A DNA stretch of 32,510 nucleotides, from positions 1 to 32,510 of the forward strand of contig JACIWI010000002.1 in the NCBI GenBank assembly GCA_014361055.1, in the 5' to 3' direction. Source of the DNA: Candidatus Bipolaricaulota bacterium. GTDB taxonomy: Bacteria; Bipolaricaulota; Bipolaricaulia; Bipolaricaulales; Bipolaricaulaceae. A program made the position numbers and the translations under genes. The notes beneath the pieces are model-generated. The model searched no databases. It was not told the DNA's origin and saw only the letters and a program-made list of their open reading frames with translations. Below, one piece after another: positions 1 through 9,187 of the stretch. The stretch's first letter is position 1, and each line of letters begins with the position of its first letter.

Positions 1-412
1 CGGCGAGGAACGCCCCATCCACTCGGGCATCGGCGTCGAGGAGGAGGACGATGTCCTCGGTCACGTGGTCCAAGGCCAGGTTCAGGGCGGCCGGCTTCCC
101 CCGTACCTGGGGGTCGGACAGGAGTTCCAGGTTGGGGAACTCCAGGGTAAGCCGGCGCAGGATCTCCGGGGTGGCGTCGGTGGACTCGTCCACCACCAGC
201 ACGCGGACGCCGGGCGGGGCGGTGGTGAGGAGGGTGCGGAGGGTATTCTCGATGACGTTCTCCTCGTTCCGGGTGGCGATGACCACGGCCACGCTGGCGT
301 CGTCTCGGCCGCGGAGGCGCGTCAGGCGTCGGGTGGCCCACCGCGTCTTGAGGTATCCGAGTCCCGCGAGCAGGAATCCGACCCCGATCCCGAGGGTGAC
401 GCCTGCGAGCAT
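1..412 (-). CDS. Glycosyltransferase family 2 protein (C-terminal part outside window)
   Basis: The visible 137 residues begin with a hydrophobic segment (about residues 2-20, rich in G, L and V), probably a membrane anchor. A GT-A nucleotide-sugar binding fold follows: an AVVIATRNEE strand-loop near residue 42, a VLVVDESTD motif near 70, and a LLLDADARVD motif near 125. The last carries the DxD-type metal-binding acidic pair typical of GT2 enzymes. It would transfer a sugar from an activated donor at the cytoplasmic face of the membrane; donor and acceptor cannot be told. The start was chosen at ATG 412 because a GGAG sequence lies about eight bases upstream. It is the last gene of the minus-strand run, 45 bases after leuS. 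The 3' end is cut by the window edge. Confidence 0.85.
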   Translation of the reverse strand, partial: MLAGVTLGIGVGFLLAGLGYLKTRWATRRLTRLRGRDDASVAVVIATRNEENVIENTLRTLLTTAPPGVRVLVVDESTDATPEILRRLTLEFPNLELLSDPQVRGKPAALNLALDHVTEDIVLLLDADARVDGAFLA

Positions 413-457
413 CGCTTCATCCTCCGTTCGCGTGGGGAGTGAGCGCTGGGCCCCGCC

Positions 458-3361
458 TCATCGCACCACGATGGACACGAGCTTCCCGGGGACGGCGATC
501 ACCCGGTCCACCTCGTGGCCGCGCAGGCGCTCCTGGACCGTGGGATCCCCTAGCGCCATTGCCTTCAGGGCTTCCGCGTCCGCGGCATCGCGGGCGGGAA
601 GGCGGACGCGGGCCCGAACCCGGCCGTTGATCTGGACCGGGATCTCCACCTCTCCCTCGGACAGGGCCGCCGGGTCGTAGCCGGGCCATGGGGTCTCCAG
701 GATGGGCTTCTCCTCGCCCAGGCGGTGCCACAGCTCCTCGCACACGAACGGGACGAACGGGGCGAGGAGGAGGACCACGGTGCGGATCGTCTGGCGGATC
801 AGCGTAAGGTCGGCATCGGAGCGCTCCACGTACGCAGAAAGCTCGTTCGTGAGCTCCATGATCGCGGCCACGGCCGTGTTCAAGCCGAGCCGGCCCTCGA
901 GCTCCTCGGTCACCTTCTGGACGGTGGCGTGGAGCTTGCGCCATAGGGCGAGCGCTGCGGCATCGAACCTCGCGGGATCGGGCTCCCTGCGTACGGCGGC
1001 GATCCGGGGGAGCTCCCCGATCACGAGCTGCCAGAACCGGTTCAGGAACCGCCATGCCCCCCGGATCCCCTCCTCGGACCACTCGATGTCCCGCTCCGGG
1101 GGCCCCATGAACAGAGTGTAGAGGCGCTCCGTGTCCGCGCCGTATCTCTCGATCAGCTCGTCCGGAGGGACCACGTTCTTCTTGGACTTGGACATCGCCA
1201 GCACGGATACCTCGAGCGGGGCCCCGCACTTCGGGCACCGGTCCCCCTCCCTGACCTCCCGCGGGGAGATCCAGTGGTGGGTGGGGCACCAATAAGCGGG
1301 GTAGGTGATCATCCCCTGGGTGAAGAGCCGCCTAAACGGCTCGTCGAAGGCCAGGAGCCCAAGGTCGTGGAGGAACTTGGTGATGAACCGGGAGTAGAGG
1401 AGGTGCAGGATCGCGTGCTCCACCCCGCCCACGTACAGGTCCACGGGAAGCCAGCGGTTGGCGAGCTCCGGGTCGAACGGGCGTTTCCCGTCGCTAGGGG
1501 ACACGTACCGCAGGAAGTACCAGGAGGAGTCGACGAAGGTGTCCATGGTGTCGGTGTCCCGTCGGGCCTCCCCGCCGCAGCGCGGACAGCGGGTGAGGAT
1601 GAACTCCGGGATATCGGCGAGCCCTTGCTTGCCCAGGGTGGGCACGTCCGGCAGGAGCACCGGCAGGTCCTCCTCGGGCACCGGGACCTCCCCGCACTCC
1701 GGGCAGTGCACGATGGGGATCGGCGCCCCCCAGTACCGTTGGCGGGAGACCAGCCAGTCCCGCAACCGCCAATGCACGGCAGCCTTGCCCACCCCGCGTT
1801 CCTCCAGCCAGCGGATGGTGGTCGCCACCGCCGCCTCGCCGGGCGTCCCGGTGAGGGGGCCGGAGTGGATCATCGTCCCGTGCTCGGCATGGAACAGGAC
1901 GTCGCGGTAGAAGTCGAGGCCGGCGAGCATCTCCATCACCGTGCGCTTGTCCCCTACCTTCGGCTCCAGCTCCTTGCACCGGGCGAGGATCTTCCGGTCG
2001 GCGGCCACGCTGTCGAACGGGACCACGCCGTCGTCGAAGACGAACGCCCACCGCGCCCCCACCACCTCGCACCACGATCCAGGCTGGAGGTGGGCGCGCA
2101 CGAGGTCGATGTACCGGTCGATCTCGGCTTCGCCGCGCAGGGTGACGTAGAGAGCCTCGCCCCGATCGCGGTGGGGGCCGGCGGTGAACGCGATGTTCGC
2201 CCGCGCAAGCGCCTCGGCTAGCCCAGATCGGACCGAGCCCGGGAACACGAAGCTCTTGGCGAGCCCGTCGGGGCGGGCGATGACGGGGATGATGGGGAGG
2301 CCGTGCTTCAGGGCGAACGCGAAGTCCCGCTCGTCGTGGGCGGGGACGGCCATGATCGCTCCCGTCCCGTAGGTCATCATCACGTAGTCGGCGATCCAAA
2401 TCGGGATCCGCTCCCCATTGGCTGGGTTCACCGCGTGGGCCCCGGTGGGGACACCGGTCTTGTCCAAGGCCTTCGCCGTCCGCTCCATCTCCGTCTTGGC
2501 CGTGGCCGCTTCCCGGTACGCGGCGACCGCGTCCCGGTGAGCGGGGTGGGTCAGCGCGTCCACCAAGGGGTGCTCCGGGGCGAGCACCAGGAACGTCGCC
2601 CCCCACAGGGTGTCGGGGCGAGTGGTGAACACCACGATGTCCTGGCCGTCCTCGGCCTTGAACGTCACCTCCGCCCCCTCCGACCGGCCGATCCAGTTCT
2701 CCTGCATCCTCTTCACGTGCTCAGGCCAGTCGAGCTTCTCAAGGTCCCGAAGGAGCCGGTCGGCGTAGGCCGTGATCTTGAAGTACCACTGGGCGAGCTC
2801 CCGCTTCTCCACCTCCGCGCCGCACCGCCAGCACCGGCCGCCGATCACCTGCTCGTTGGCCAGGACCACCTCGCAGTGGGGGCAATGGTTGACCTTCCCC
2901 TGGGCCCGGTAGGCCAGTCCCCGCTCGTAGAGCTTGAGGAACAGCCACTGCGTCCACTTGTAGTAGTCGGGCTCGCAGGTGGCGATCTCCCGATCCCAGT
3001 CGTATTCCACCCCCCAGGCCCGGAACTGGCGCTTGAACTCCCGGATGTTCGCCCAGGTCCAGTCCCGGGGGTGGATCCCCTGCTCGATGGCGGCGTTCTC
3101 CGCGGGAAGGCCGAACGCGTCCCACCCCATGGGGTTGAGGACGTTCCACCCGCGCATGATGAGGAACCGGACGATGGCGTCGCCGAGGATGTAGTTCCGG
3201 CCGTGGCCGGCGTGGAGCTTCCCCGAGGGGTAGGGGAACATGTTGAGGTAGTAGAACTTGCGGGAGGTGTCGTGGATGCGGGCCTTGAAGAACCCCCGCT
3301 TGTGCCAAAAATCCCGCCACCGGTCCTCGATCGCGTGAGGGTCGTAGGGTTCGCCTTTCAC
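458..3361 (-). CDS. leuS: Leucyl-tRNA synthetase with an enlarged editing-domain insertion
   Basis: Class I aminoacyl-tRNA synthetase that charges tRNA-Leu in the cytoplasm; 967 residues, somewhat long for a bacterial LeuRS. Motifs in order: HIGH-type signature HAGH at 50-53; zinc-binding cysteine pairs at about 160-163 and 177-180; the threonine-rich editing loop TTRPDT at 246-251; the editing loop [15 protein letters not shown] at 332-346; further Cys pairs near 553-556; and the KMSKS region, which reads AMSKS at 722-726 (first Lys is Ala, second Lys kept). A C-terminal tRNA-binding domain follows. Between the editing-domain strands ending near 361 and starting near 492 lie about 130 residues where E. 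coli LeuRS has about 20. The GTG start at 3361 was chosen because it gives a four-base GTGA overlap with the upstream mutase stop and the normal N-terminus; the longer open frame upstream is out-of-gene. Confidence 0.96.
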   Translation of the reverse strand: MKGEPYDPHAIEDRWRDFWHKRGFFKARIHDTSRKFYYLNMFPYPSGKLHAGHGRNYILGDAIVRFLIMRGWNVLNPMGWDAFGLPAENAAIEQGIHPRDWTWANIREFKRQFRAWGVEYDWDREIATCEPDYYKWTQWLFLKLYERGLAYRAQGKVNHCPHCEVVLANEQVIGGRCWRCGAEVEKRELAQWYFKITAYADRLLRDLEKLDWPEHVKRMQENWIGRSEGAEVTFKAEDGQDIVVFTTRPDTLWGATFLVLAPEHPLVDALTHPAHRDAVAAYREAATAKTEMERTAKALDKTGVPTGAHAVNPANGERIPIWIADYVMMTYGTGAIMAVPAHDERDFAFALKHGLPIIPVIARPDGLAKSFVFPGSVRSGLAEALARANIAFTAGPHRDRGEALYVTLRGEAEIDRYIDLVRAHLQPGSWCEVVGARWAFVFDDGVVPFDSVAADRKILARCKELEPKVGDKRTVMEMLAGLDFYRDVLFHAEHGTMIHSGPLTGTPGEAAVATTIRWLEERGVGKAAVHWRLRDWLVSRQRYWGAPIPIVHCPECGEVPVPEEDLPVLLPDVPTLGKQGLADIPEFILTRCPRCGGEARRDTDTMDTFVDSSWYFLRYVSPSDGKRPFDPELANRWLPVDLYVGGVEHAILHLLYSRFITKFLHDLGLLAFDEPFRRLFTQGMITYPAYWCPTHHWISPREVREGDRCPKCGAPLEVSVLAMSKSKKNVVPPDELIERYGADTERLYTLFMGPPERDIEWSEEGIRGAWRFLNRFWQLVIGELPRIAAVRREPDPARFDAAALALWRKLHATVQKVTEELEGRLGLNTAVAAIMELTNELSAYVERSDADLTLIRQTIRTVVLLLAPFVPFVCEELWHRLGEEKPILETPWPGYDPAALSEGEVEIPVQINGRVRARVRLPARDAADAEALKAMALGDPTVQERLRGHEVDRVIAVPGKLVSIVVR

Positions 3362-4821
3362 AGGAGCCCCCCCTTCACCAACTGCTCCGCCGCGTCCAGC
3401 ACATGGTGGACCCCGTCCGGGGAGTCCATCTCGCAGTACAGGCGGAGAATAGGCTCGGTGCCCGACGCCCGGAAAAGGAGCCACCCCCGGTCGAACCGGA
3501 GCTTCAAGCCGTCCAGGGTCTCCACCGCCACCACCCGCTGGCCGGCCAGCTCATCCGGGGGCCGGGCCTGGAGGCGGTCCACGATCTCCACCCGCCCTAC
3601 CAGGTTCAGGTCCCGCCGCGCGTAGTGGTGCGGGCCCACCCGTTGGAACAGGTGGTGCACCAGGGTCGAAAGCCTTTCCCCGGTGGCGGCCACCAGCTCG
3701 AGGAGGAACAAGTCGGAGAGAATCCCATCCCGCTCCGGGATGTGCCACTGGTACCCGTAGCCGCCAGATTCCTCGCCGGCGAACGCGGCGGTGCCGGTGA
3801 CGAGCGCTTCCACCGCCCACTTGAAGCCGATCTTGATCTCCTGGCAGGGAAGGCCGGCCTCCTGGGCCAGCTTCTGGATCATGTCCGTGAGGGCGAACGA
3901 CTTGAGCACCCGCCCCTGGAGCCCCCGGTGGCGGATGAGGTGCCACAGGAGCAGGGCGGCCATGCGGTGGGTGTCGAGGAAGCTTCCGTTCTCGTCCATT
4001 GCTGCGGCCCGATCCCCGTCCCCGTCGGTGATGAGCCCAACCACGATCCGCCCCCGGCTCCGGGCACGCAGGGAGCGGATCACCGCCCGCAACGGGACTA
4101 CGTTCTCGGCGAGCGGCTCCGGTCTCTTCCCCCCAAACAGGGGGTCCACGGTGGACCGGATGGCGAGGTGGGGCAGGCGGATCTCCCGGAACAGAACCGG
4201 GAGGTACCCCTGGGCCGAGCCGTACATGGCGTCCACTACCGCGTAGATCGGGGCGCGGGCGATGGCCCGGAGGTCCACGAGCTTCCGCAGCCGGTCCAGG
4301 TAGTCGGCCTGGATCGCCACCGACTCCAGTTCCGCCGCCTCGTCCACCGCGGGCGGGTGGGCAGGGAGGAGGGCCTCGATCCGGGCGGTGACGTCGGCAG
4401 TGGCCGACCCCCCATACTCCGGCTTGACCTTGACCCCGCTCCAGTAAGACGGGTTGTGGGAGGCGGTGATCATCACCCCCCCGGCGAGCCCGCGGTCCAC
4501 CACGGCCGCGGACAGGGCCGGGGTGGGCACGGGGGAAGACGTGATCTGCACCGGAATCCCGGCCTTGGCCACCGTCCGACCGAGGTGGACGGCGAACGCA
4601 TCGGACAGGAACCGGGTGTCGTAGCCGACGATCAGTCCAGCCGTGGCCGGCCGGTACGGCGCCCCCCACGCCCGGTAGATCGCCATCCCGCTCCGGCCCG
4701 GGTCGTCGAGGTAGGCGGCGATGGCCGCCCCCACCCGGGCCACGTTGGCGAACGTGAAATCGTCGGCAATTACCCCCCGCCAGCCATCGGTCCCGAACTG
4801 GATGCTACCTTTTTCGCCCAT
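3358..4821 (-). CDS. Phosphoglucomutase/phosphomannomutase family protein
   Basis: Alpha-D-phosphohexomutase superfamily enzyme of 487 residues, full length for the family. It should interconvert hexose-1- and hexose-6-phosphates, feeding nucleotide-sugar and polysaccharide synthesis. Four signature regions are intact: N-terminal FGTDGWRG at 9-16; the phosphoserine loop TASHNP at 119-124 with catalytic Ser121; the metal-binding loop DGDGDR at 266-271; and the sugar-specificity loop GEESGG at 349-354. The C-terminal phosphate-binding RASGTEP is at 451-457. The EESGG-type loop fits glucose/mannose enzymes and argues against phosphoglucosamine mutase, but the substrate cannot be fixed from sequence alone. 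It overlaps the small upstream gene by 17 bases and leuS by 4, so translational coupling is likely. A weak AAAGG precedes the ATG. Confidence 0.92.
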   Translation of the reverse strand: MGEKGSIQFGTDGWRGVIADDFTFANVARVGAAIAAYLDDPGRSGMAIYRAWGAPYRPATAGLIVGYDTRFLSDAFAVHLGRTVAKAGIPVQITSSPVPTPALSAAVVDRGLAGGVMITASHNPSYWSGVKVKPEYGGSATADVTARIEALLPAHPPAVDEAAELESVAIQADYLDRLRKLVDLRAIARAPIYAVVDAMYGSAQGYLPVLFREIRLPHLAIRSTVDPLFGGKRPEPLAENVVPLRAVIRSLRARSRGRIVVGLITDGDGDRAAAMDENGSFLDTHRMAALLLWHLIRHRGLQGRVLKSFALTDMIQKLAQEAGLPCQEIKIGFKWAVEALVTGTAAFAGEESGGYGYQWHIPERDGILSDLFLLELVAATGERLSTLVHHLFQRVGPHHYARRDLNLVGRVEIVDRLQARPPDELAGQRVVAVETLDGLKLRFDRGWLLFRASGTEPILRLYCEMDSPDGVHHVLDAAEQLVKGGLL

Positions 4822-5059
4822 GCCGTGCCTTTCGACGCCTCCGGCCCTGGTTCAGGTCCACCCGCTCCACGTACGGTGGGATCTTGACGCCATTCCCCTG
4901 CAGCAGTTCGGCGATGAGGTCCATGGGAAGCGAGGTCTCCAGCCAGAGATCCCGGATGGACACCACCCCATTCCGCACCGGAACGCGCTCAAACGCCCGC
5001 TCAATGGCCCGCCGGTACCCGTCTTCCAGGCGGGACAGATCCTGTTCCATCTCCGCCAT
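4805..5059 (-). CDS. Small basic protein of unknown function, possible helix-turn-helix
   Basis: An 84-residue protein I do not recognise. Residues 1-25 are charged and helical-looking. Residues 31-52 (VVSIRDLWLETSLPMDLIAELL) have the spacing of a winged-helix or helix-turn-helix segment. The C-terminus (residues 73-84) is almost entirely Arg, Lys and His, which suggests nucleic-acid binding. It lies between the DUF4139 gene (14-base gap) and the phosphohexomutase gene (17-base overlap) and is surely cotranscribed with them. The start is uncertain: ATG 5059 was preferred because it follows the upstream stop, but it lacks a good Shine-Dalgarno sequence. ATG 5050 and an upstream GTG overlapping the DUF4139 gene are alternatives. 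Confidence 0.6.
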   Translation of the reverse strand: MAEMEQDLSRLEDGYRRAIERAFERVPVRNGVVSIRDLWLETSLPMDLIAELLQGNGVKIPPYVERVDLNQGRRRRKARHGRKR

Positions 5060-5073
5060 GTATCTTAGATCGA

Positions 5074-6300
5074 TCAGTACCGCCACTCCACCGTGTACCG
5101 CACCTCGGCGCTCCCGAAGGCCGGGACCACCACCCGGAACCGCACGCGCTGCGCATCCACCTGCTCGTACGGGAAACTGCTCTCGGTGATGGTCCACGTG
5201 CCGGGGAGGGTCTCCACCACCTCCACCTCCACCGGTTCCCCCTTGGCGGAGCGGAGGGCGATGCGCCAGGTATCCCGGTAGAGGTCCTCGGCCAGACGCC
5301 GCCGCGCCTCCTGAACGCGCTCCCCGGTGAGGTCGAACGCCGCGCCCACGGCCAGCTCCACCTTCTCCCCTACAGGGGTGTGTCCGATGGGCGCTGCCCC
5401 CACGAACAGCCGGCCGCCCTCGTCGAACGTGCGGACCTCTCCCGCCGGCAAGGGCAGGGCGGTGTTCTCAAACCGCACCAGCACCTCCACTGGCCCACCG
5501 GTGAACCGGTAGGCCCGCGTGTACGCGAGCGTGGCCCTCACCAGCGGGACGAGGGCCGTCCCGTGGGGGAGATCGACCGGGCCGGGAAGATCGTACCGGT
5601 GGTATTCGGCGGCCGGGGCCACCGCCACATCCGCCGGGGCCATGGCCAGCGCCCGCACCAGTCCTTCCCCCGCTCCTTTCGAGGAAGGACGGTACACGTC
5701 CCCGGCCACCAGGGTCACCTGGGCACCGGGGAAATCCACCCCGGTGCGGTTGATCAGGGTCGCCATGCCTACCAGGACGAGCCCGTCTTCGCCCAGGACC
5801 GCGGTGTAGCTGGCCCGCCAGGCGAGGCCGTCGGCCAGGTAGCGGAGGGTGATCGCCCCCGGGCCCGGGGTGGCCCCGCGGTACCCCAACCGCACCGCCT
5901 GCTGCTCGGGCAGCTGGGCCAGGACGCGATCGTAGCTCGCCAGGAACAGGAGGCCATCGGCGGTGGCGAGGACGAGCCCGTCGGTCACCCCGACGAGGCG
6001 CCCCTCCAGGCACTCCCCGTGGGCGAACACCTGCACCGTCTCCCCCACCAGCCCCGCGAGATCGGGCCCGCCCGACCAACGGGGCTCAACCCAGGTCAGG
6101 GAAAGGCCGTCGATGGTGAGGCTATCCAGGAGGATGGTATGGGGGAGGTCGCCCAGGGCGAGCTCGCCTTCCCGGGCCAGGGTCACGGTCCGCGTCTCCA
6201 GAACGAGCCCGAAGCCGCCGGAGTAGAGGACAAGCTCAGGGGCGGAAAGCCCGACCATCGCCCACAGTAAAAGGGCCGTAAAAGCAAACATCTTGCGCAC
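5074..6300 (-). CDS. Exported DUF4139-domain protein
   Basis: A 408-residue protein with an N-terminal signal peptide: Arg-Lys, then a hydrophobic core, ending near the Ser-Ala-Pro at residues 18-20. The mature part has the DUF4139 architecture. It opens with ELVLYSGGFGLVLETRTVTL, then a LGDLPHTILLDSLTIDGL strand pattern, a middle beta-rich region with WRASYTAVL, and a C-terminal beta-sandwich ending in VRYTVEWRY. The family is widespread and without firm biochemical function; a surface or periplasmic role is the usual inference. The start was set at GTG 6300 because the 15 bases starting 24 bases upstream (AAAGGCGGGTGATCC) match the extended anti-16S sequence almost perfectly, with suitable spacing; ATG 6291 is an alternative. 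It appears to have its own promoter. Confidence 0.83.
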   Translation of the reverse strand: MRKMFAFTALLLWAMVGLSAPELVLYSGGFGLVLETRTVTLAREGELALGDLPHTILLDSLTIDGLSLTWVEPRWSGGPDLAGLVGETVQVFAHGECLEGRLVGVTDGLVLATADGLLFLASYDRVLAQLPEQQAVRLGYRGATPGPGAITLRYLADGLAWRASYTAVLGEDGLVLVGMATLINRTGVDFPGAQVTLVAGDVYRPSSKGAGEGLVRALAMAPADVAVAPAAEYHRYDLPGPVDLPHGTALVPLVRATLAYTRAYRFTGGPVEVLVRFENTALPLPAGEVRTFDEGGRLFVGAAPIGHTPVGEKVELAVGAAFDLTGERVQEARRRLAEDLYRDTWRIALRSAKGEPVEVEVVETLPGTWTITESSFPYEQVDAQRVRFRVVVPAFGSAEVRYTVEWRY

Positions 6301-6322
6301 AGGGATCACCCGCCTTTGCCGC

Positions 6323-6351
6323 ATGTTATCCGGCGCGCGAGGCCGGGTAAA
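6323..6351 (-). promoter_or_regulatory. Putative sigma70-type promoter of the DUF4139 gene
   Basis: On the minus strand TTTACC (6351-6346) and TAACAT (6328-6323) are separated by 17 bases. The predicted transcript would begin near 6316, just before the Shine-Dalgarno sequence of the gene starting at 6300. The rest of the 116-base gap (6301-6416) shows only a GC-rich dyad (GCCGA/TCGGC) without a T-run. Confidence 0.5.
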
Positions 6352-6416
6352 GCCGCGCCGAACGCCGTCGGCCGCCTTGGCCCCCAACCCTTTCAAGGTG
6401 TTGTTCGCAGTGCGGT

Positions 6417-6722
6417 TCAGGGCTTCCGCCACGCCGCCCGTTGGGCGGCGAGCCACGCCGCGGTGCCCCGGGCCGCCCGGTCCCGCAGGTTTTCGATGTG
6501 GTAACCCGGCGGGCACCCGGGCCGATCGTCGGGCACGAACTCCCGAAGCTCCCGACATGGGAAGTCCGGACAGAGACCACAGTGCTCGATGTCCCGGGCG
6601 AGGCAGCACCGCACAAACGGGCAGTCCAGGTGCTGGAGGGGGATGCAGCCCGGACACTTCCGCGAAAAGTGTGGGCACTTCCCACACCAATCCCCGCATG
6701 CGCCCGCCTCACGGTGGCCCAT
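6417..6722 (-). CDS. DUF3795 family cysteine-rich protein
   Basis: A 101-residue soluble protein with the cysteine pattern of DUF3795: CGDWCGKCPHF near residues 9-19, CPGC near 24-27, a Cys-Pro near 34, CC at about 39-40, and CGLCPDFPC near 48-56. About a dozen cysteines in 60 residues suggest zinc or iron-sulfur binding. No enzymatic role is established for the family. It lies 45 bases after hflX and 116 bases before the DUF4139 gene. The start at ATG 6722 gives the normal family N-terminus; the Shine-Dalgarno sequence is poor. Confidence 0.82.
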   Translation of the reverse strand: MGHREAGACGDWCGKCPHFSRKCPGCIPLQHLDCPFVRCCLARDIEHCGLCPDFPCRELREFVPDDRPGCPPGYHIENLRDRAARGTAAWLAAQRAAWRKP

Positions 6723-6767
6723 CGCCCGGTAGGGTAACGGCTTTCGCCCTGGTCGACCAGCCAGCGC

Positions 6768-7961
6768 CTACCGACCGAGGTGAGCCCGCGCCACGGCCTG
6801 GCCGGCGAGCAAGGCCGCAAGCGCCCGTTTCAGGGCGGGCACGTTGTCCCCGGTCTTGGCGGAGATGCAGATGTGGGGGATCGCCTCGAGCTGGAGCGCC
6901 GCAAGCCGCGCTTGTTGCGCTTCGCTCTTCACGAGGTCGATCTTGTTGAGCACGTGCAGGATGGGGGGATGGGGTTCCCCGGGCCGAAGGATCTCCTCGG
7001 CGACCACCCGCCGCACAACCCGGAGGTGATCCGGCGCGGACGGGGAGGAGGCATCGAGGACGAGAAGCAGGAGGTCTGCGTCGCGCACGCTCTCCAGGGT
7101 GGCTTGGAACGCAGGGACAAGCTGATGGGGCAGGTCCCGGATGAACCCCACCGTGTCCGTCACTACTACCACCCCGCCTCCGGGGAGGGGGGCCCTCCGG
7201 ACACGGGTGTCCAGGGTGGCAAACAGCTTGTCCTCTACGAGCACGTCGCTTTGGGTGAGCTGGTTGAACAGGGTGGACTTGCCGGAGTTGGTGTACCCGA
7301 CGATGACCATCTCGGGCGGGCCGACCTTGCGGCGGCGACGGCGGCGGATGTCCCGGGCCTGGTGGGCCCGCGCGAGTTCCCCACGGATGACCTGGATCCG
7401 CCGCCGCACGGCGCGCCGGCCCTGCTCGAGGCGCGTTTCCCCAGGGCCACGGGTGCCGATCCCCCCGCCGGGATCGGTGAGGGCCTGCCCCCATCCCCGG
7501 AGGCGCGGGAGGAGGTACTCGAGCTGCGCCAGCTCCACGGCCAGGGCCGCTTCCTTGGTCCCGGCGCGCTGCGCGAAGATGTCCAGGATGAGCTGGGAGC
7601 GATCCACCACCTTGAGGCGGGTCGCCTCCTCCAGGTTGCGGGCCTGGGCCGGGGAGATCGCGGCCCCCACGATGAGCGTGTCTGCCCCCAACTCTGCGGC
7701 CAGGTCCCGGATCTCCCCGGCCTTGCCCCAGCCGAGGAACGTCGCCGGATCGGGGCGTGCTCGCCGCTGCACGAGTTGGGCCATCACCACCACCCGGGCC
7801 GTGCGCGCCAGGGCGGCCAGCTCCGCCATCCGCTCGTCGGGGTCGACCTCGGGTTGAGGAGATAGGACGTCGGCCAGGATCGCCCGTTCCTGCCCATAGA
7901 CCCGGGCCCGCCGGCCGAGGTAGTCCTCGATGGCCGGGATCAGGGTTCGCTTGCCTCCCAT
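6768..7961 (-). CDS. hflX: Ribosome-associated GTPase HflX
   Basis: A 397-residue Obg-like GTPase. HflX binds the large ribosomal subunit and can split stalled 70S ribosomes under stress. The N-terminal HflX domain includes FLGWGKAGEI (75-84) and the diagnostic GGGIGTRGPGETRLE (165-179). A basic helical linker with a run of six arginines (206-211) follows. The G domain has G1 GYTNSGKST (222-230), a switch I Thr in FATLDTRVRR, G3 DTVGF (269-273), G4 NKID, and G5 SAKTG near the C-terminus. All nucleotide-binding motifs are intact. The ATG at 7961 lies inside the end of murA (22-base overlap), so expression is probably coupled to the murA-containing transcript. Confidence 0.95.
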   Translation of the reverse strand: MGGKRTLIPAIEDYLGRRARVYGQERAILADVLSPQPEVDPDERMAELAALARTARVVVMAQLVQRRARPDPATFLGWGKAGEIRDLAAELGADTLIVGAAISPAQARNLEEATRLKVVDRSQLILDIFAQRAGTKEAALAVELAQLEYLLPRLRGWGQALTDPGGGIGTRGPGETRLEQGRRAVRRRIQVIRGELARAHQARDIRRRRRRKVGPPEMVIVGYTNSGKSTLFNQLTQSDVLVEDKLFATLDTRVRRAPLPGGGVVVVTDTVGFIRDLPHQLVPAFQATLESVRDADLLLLVLDASSPSAPDHLRVVRRVVAEEILRPGEPHPPILHVLNKIDLVKSEAQQARLAALQLEAIPHICISAKTGDNVPALKRALAALLAGQAVARAHLGR

Positions 7962-9187
7962 ACCGTTGCCCCCAACCCCCGAAGTTTCCCCACAAAGTCC
8001 TCGTAGCCGCGGGCGAGGTGGCTTCCCCCGCGGATCTCAGTGCGCCCGTGGGCGGCTAGGGCAGCCAGCACCACCGCCGCCCCGGCCCGGATGTCGGTGG
8101 CCTGCACCGCTGCCCCGTGGAGCCCGCTCACGCCTTCGGTGATCGCCGTGTTCCCGGAAACGCGGACCCTCGCCCCCATGCGCACGAGCGCCTCCACCTG
8201 GCCGAACCGGGATTCGAACACGGTCTCCGTCACCGTGGCCTGTCCTTCGGCCAGGCACAGGAACGCCACCACCGGGGGCTGGAGGTCGGTGGGGAACCCG
8301 GGATAGGGACCGGTCTGCACGTTCACCGCATGAGGACGGGCCGACGCTGCGACCCGCACCGCCGCCTCCTCTACCGCCACCTCCACCCCGGCCTGGGAGA
8401 TCTTGGCGAGCAGCGCATCCAGGTGGTCCGGCCGCACTCCGGTCACGGTCACCGTCCCCCGGGTGATCGCCCCGGCGAGGAGGTAGGTTCCGGCCTCGAT
8501 CCGGTCGGGGATCAGCCGGTGCGTGGCCCCGCCCAGCTCCAGCCGCCCACGGATGACCACCCGGTCCATGTGCCACACCACGTCCGCCCCCATCGCGGAG
8601 AGGAGGCGGGTCAGGTCCACCACTTCCGGCTCCCGGGCTGGGTTGACCACCACCGTCTCCCCCTCGGCCAGCGCCCCGGCCAGGAGGACTTGCTCCGTGG
8701 CCCCCACCGACGGGTAGTCGAGGTACACCGTGGACCCCCGAAGCTGGCGGGCCTTGGCGTGGACGACACCGCCGTCCACAGCGATCTCCGCCCCCAGGCA
8801 GGCCAGCCCCCGCAGGTGGAGGTCCACCGGCCGTGGGCCGATGGCGCACCCGCCGGGAAGCGGCATCCACACCTCGCCGGTGCGGGCGAGAAGGGGCCCC
8901 AGGGCGAGGAACGAGGCGCGCATGCGCTGGACGAGGGCATCCGGGGCGACTTGGGCAAGCTCATCCCCCCCGCAGAGCCGGACCGTGCCCCCCTCTTGCC
9001 CCACCTCCTTCCCCAGGGTGCGGGCCAGGGTGAGGGCGGTGTCCATGTCCAGGAGGCGCGGGGCATTCTCGATGACCACCGGGTCCGTGGTGAGGAGCGA
9101 GGCCATCACCGCAGGCAAGGCGGCGTTCTTGGCCCCGGACGCTCGCACCGTGCCGACCAGGGGACGGCCGCCGTCGACGACGATCAC
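7940..9187 (-). CDS. murA: UDP-N-acetylglucosamine 1-carboxyvinyltransferase (MurA)
   Basis: First committed enzyme of peptidoglycan synthesis: it transfers enolpyruvate from phosphoenolpyruvate to UDP-GlcNAc in the cytoplasm. The 415 residues match the family length. The N-terminal SGAKNAALP carries substrate-binding Lys20 and Asn21. The active-site loop PLPGGCAIGPRPVDLH has Cys114, the residue whose presence predicts fosfomycin sensitivity (an Asp there gives resistance). PGFPTDLQP contains the catalytic Asp. GTG 9187 was chosen because it overlaps the upstream M23 gene stop in a GTGA junction and gives the usual N-terminus; a longer frame reading back into the M23 gene is not real. The pairing with a LysM/M23 hydrolase puts two cell-wall genes side by side. 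Confidence 0.96.
   Translation of the reverse strand: MIVVDGGRPLVGTVRASGAKNAALPAVMASLLTTDPVVIENAPRLLDMDTALTLARTLGKEVGQEGGTVRLCGGDELAQVAPDALVQRMRASFLALGPLLARTGEVWMPLPGGCAIGPRPVDLHLRGLACLGAEIAVDGGVVHAKARQLRGSTVYLDYPSVGATEQVLLAGALAEGETVVVNPAREPEVVDLTRLLSAMGADVVWHMDRVVIRGRLELGGATHRLIPDRIEAGTYLLAGAITRGTVTVTGVRPDHLDALLAKISQAGVEVAVEEAAVRVAASARPHAVNVQTGPYPGFPTDLQPPVVAFLCLAEGQATVTETVFESRFGQVEALVRMGARVRVSGNTAITEGVSGLHGAAVQATDIRAGAAVVLAALAAHGRTEIRGGSHLARGYEDFVGKLRGLGATVWEASEP

Noticed and set aside
2303-4887. Long plus-strand open frames opposite leuS and the phosphohexomutase gene
   Set aside because: They lie wholly antisense to well-supported genes, show no recognisable domains, and have the Pro/Arg/Gly/His-rich make-up expected of shadows in very GC-rich DNA.
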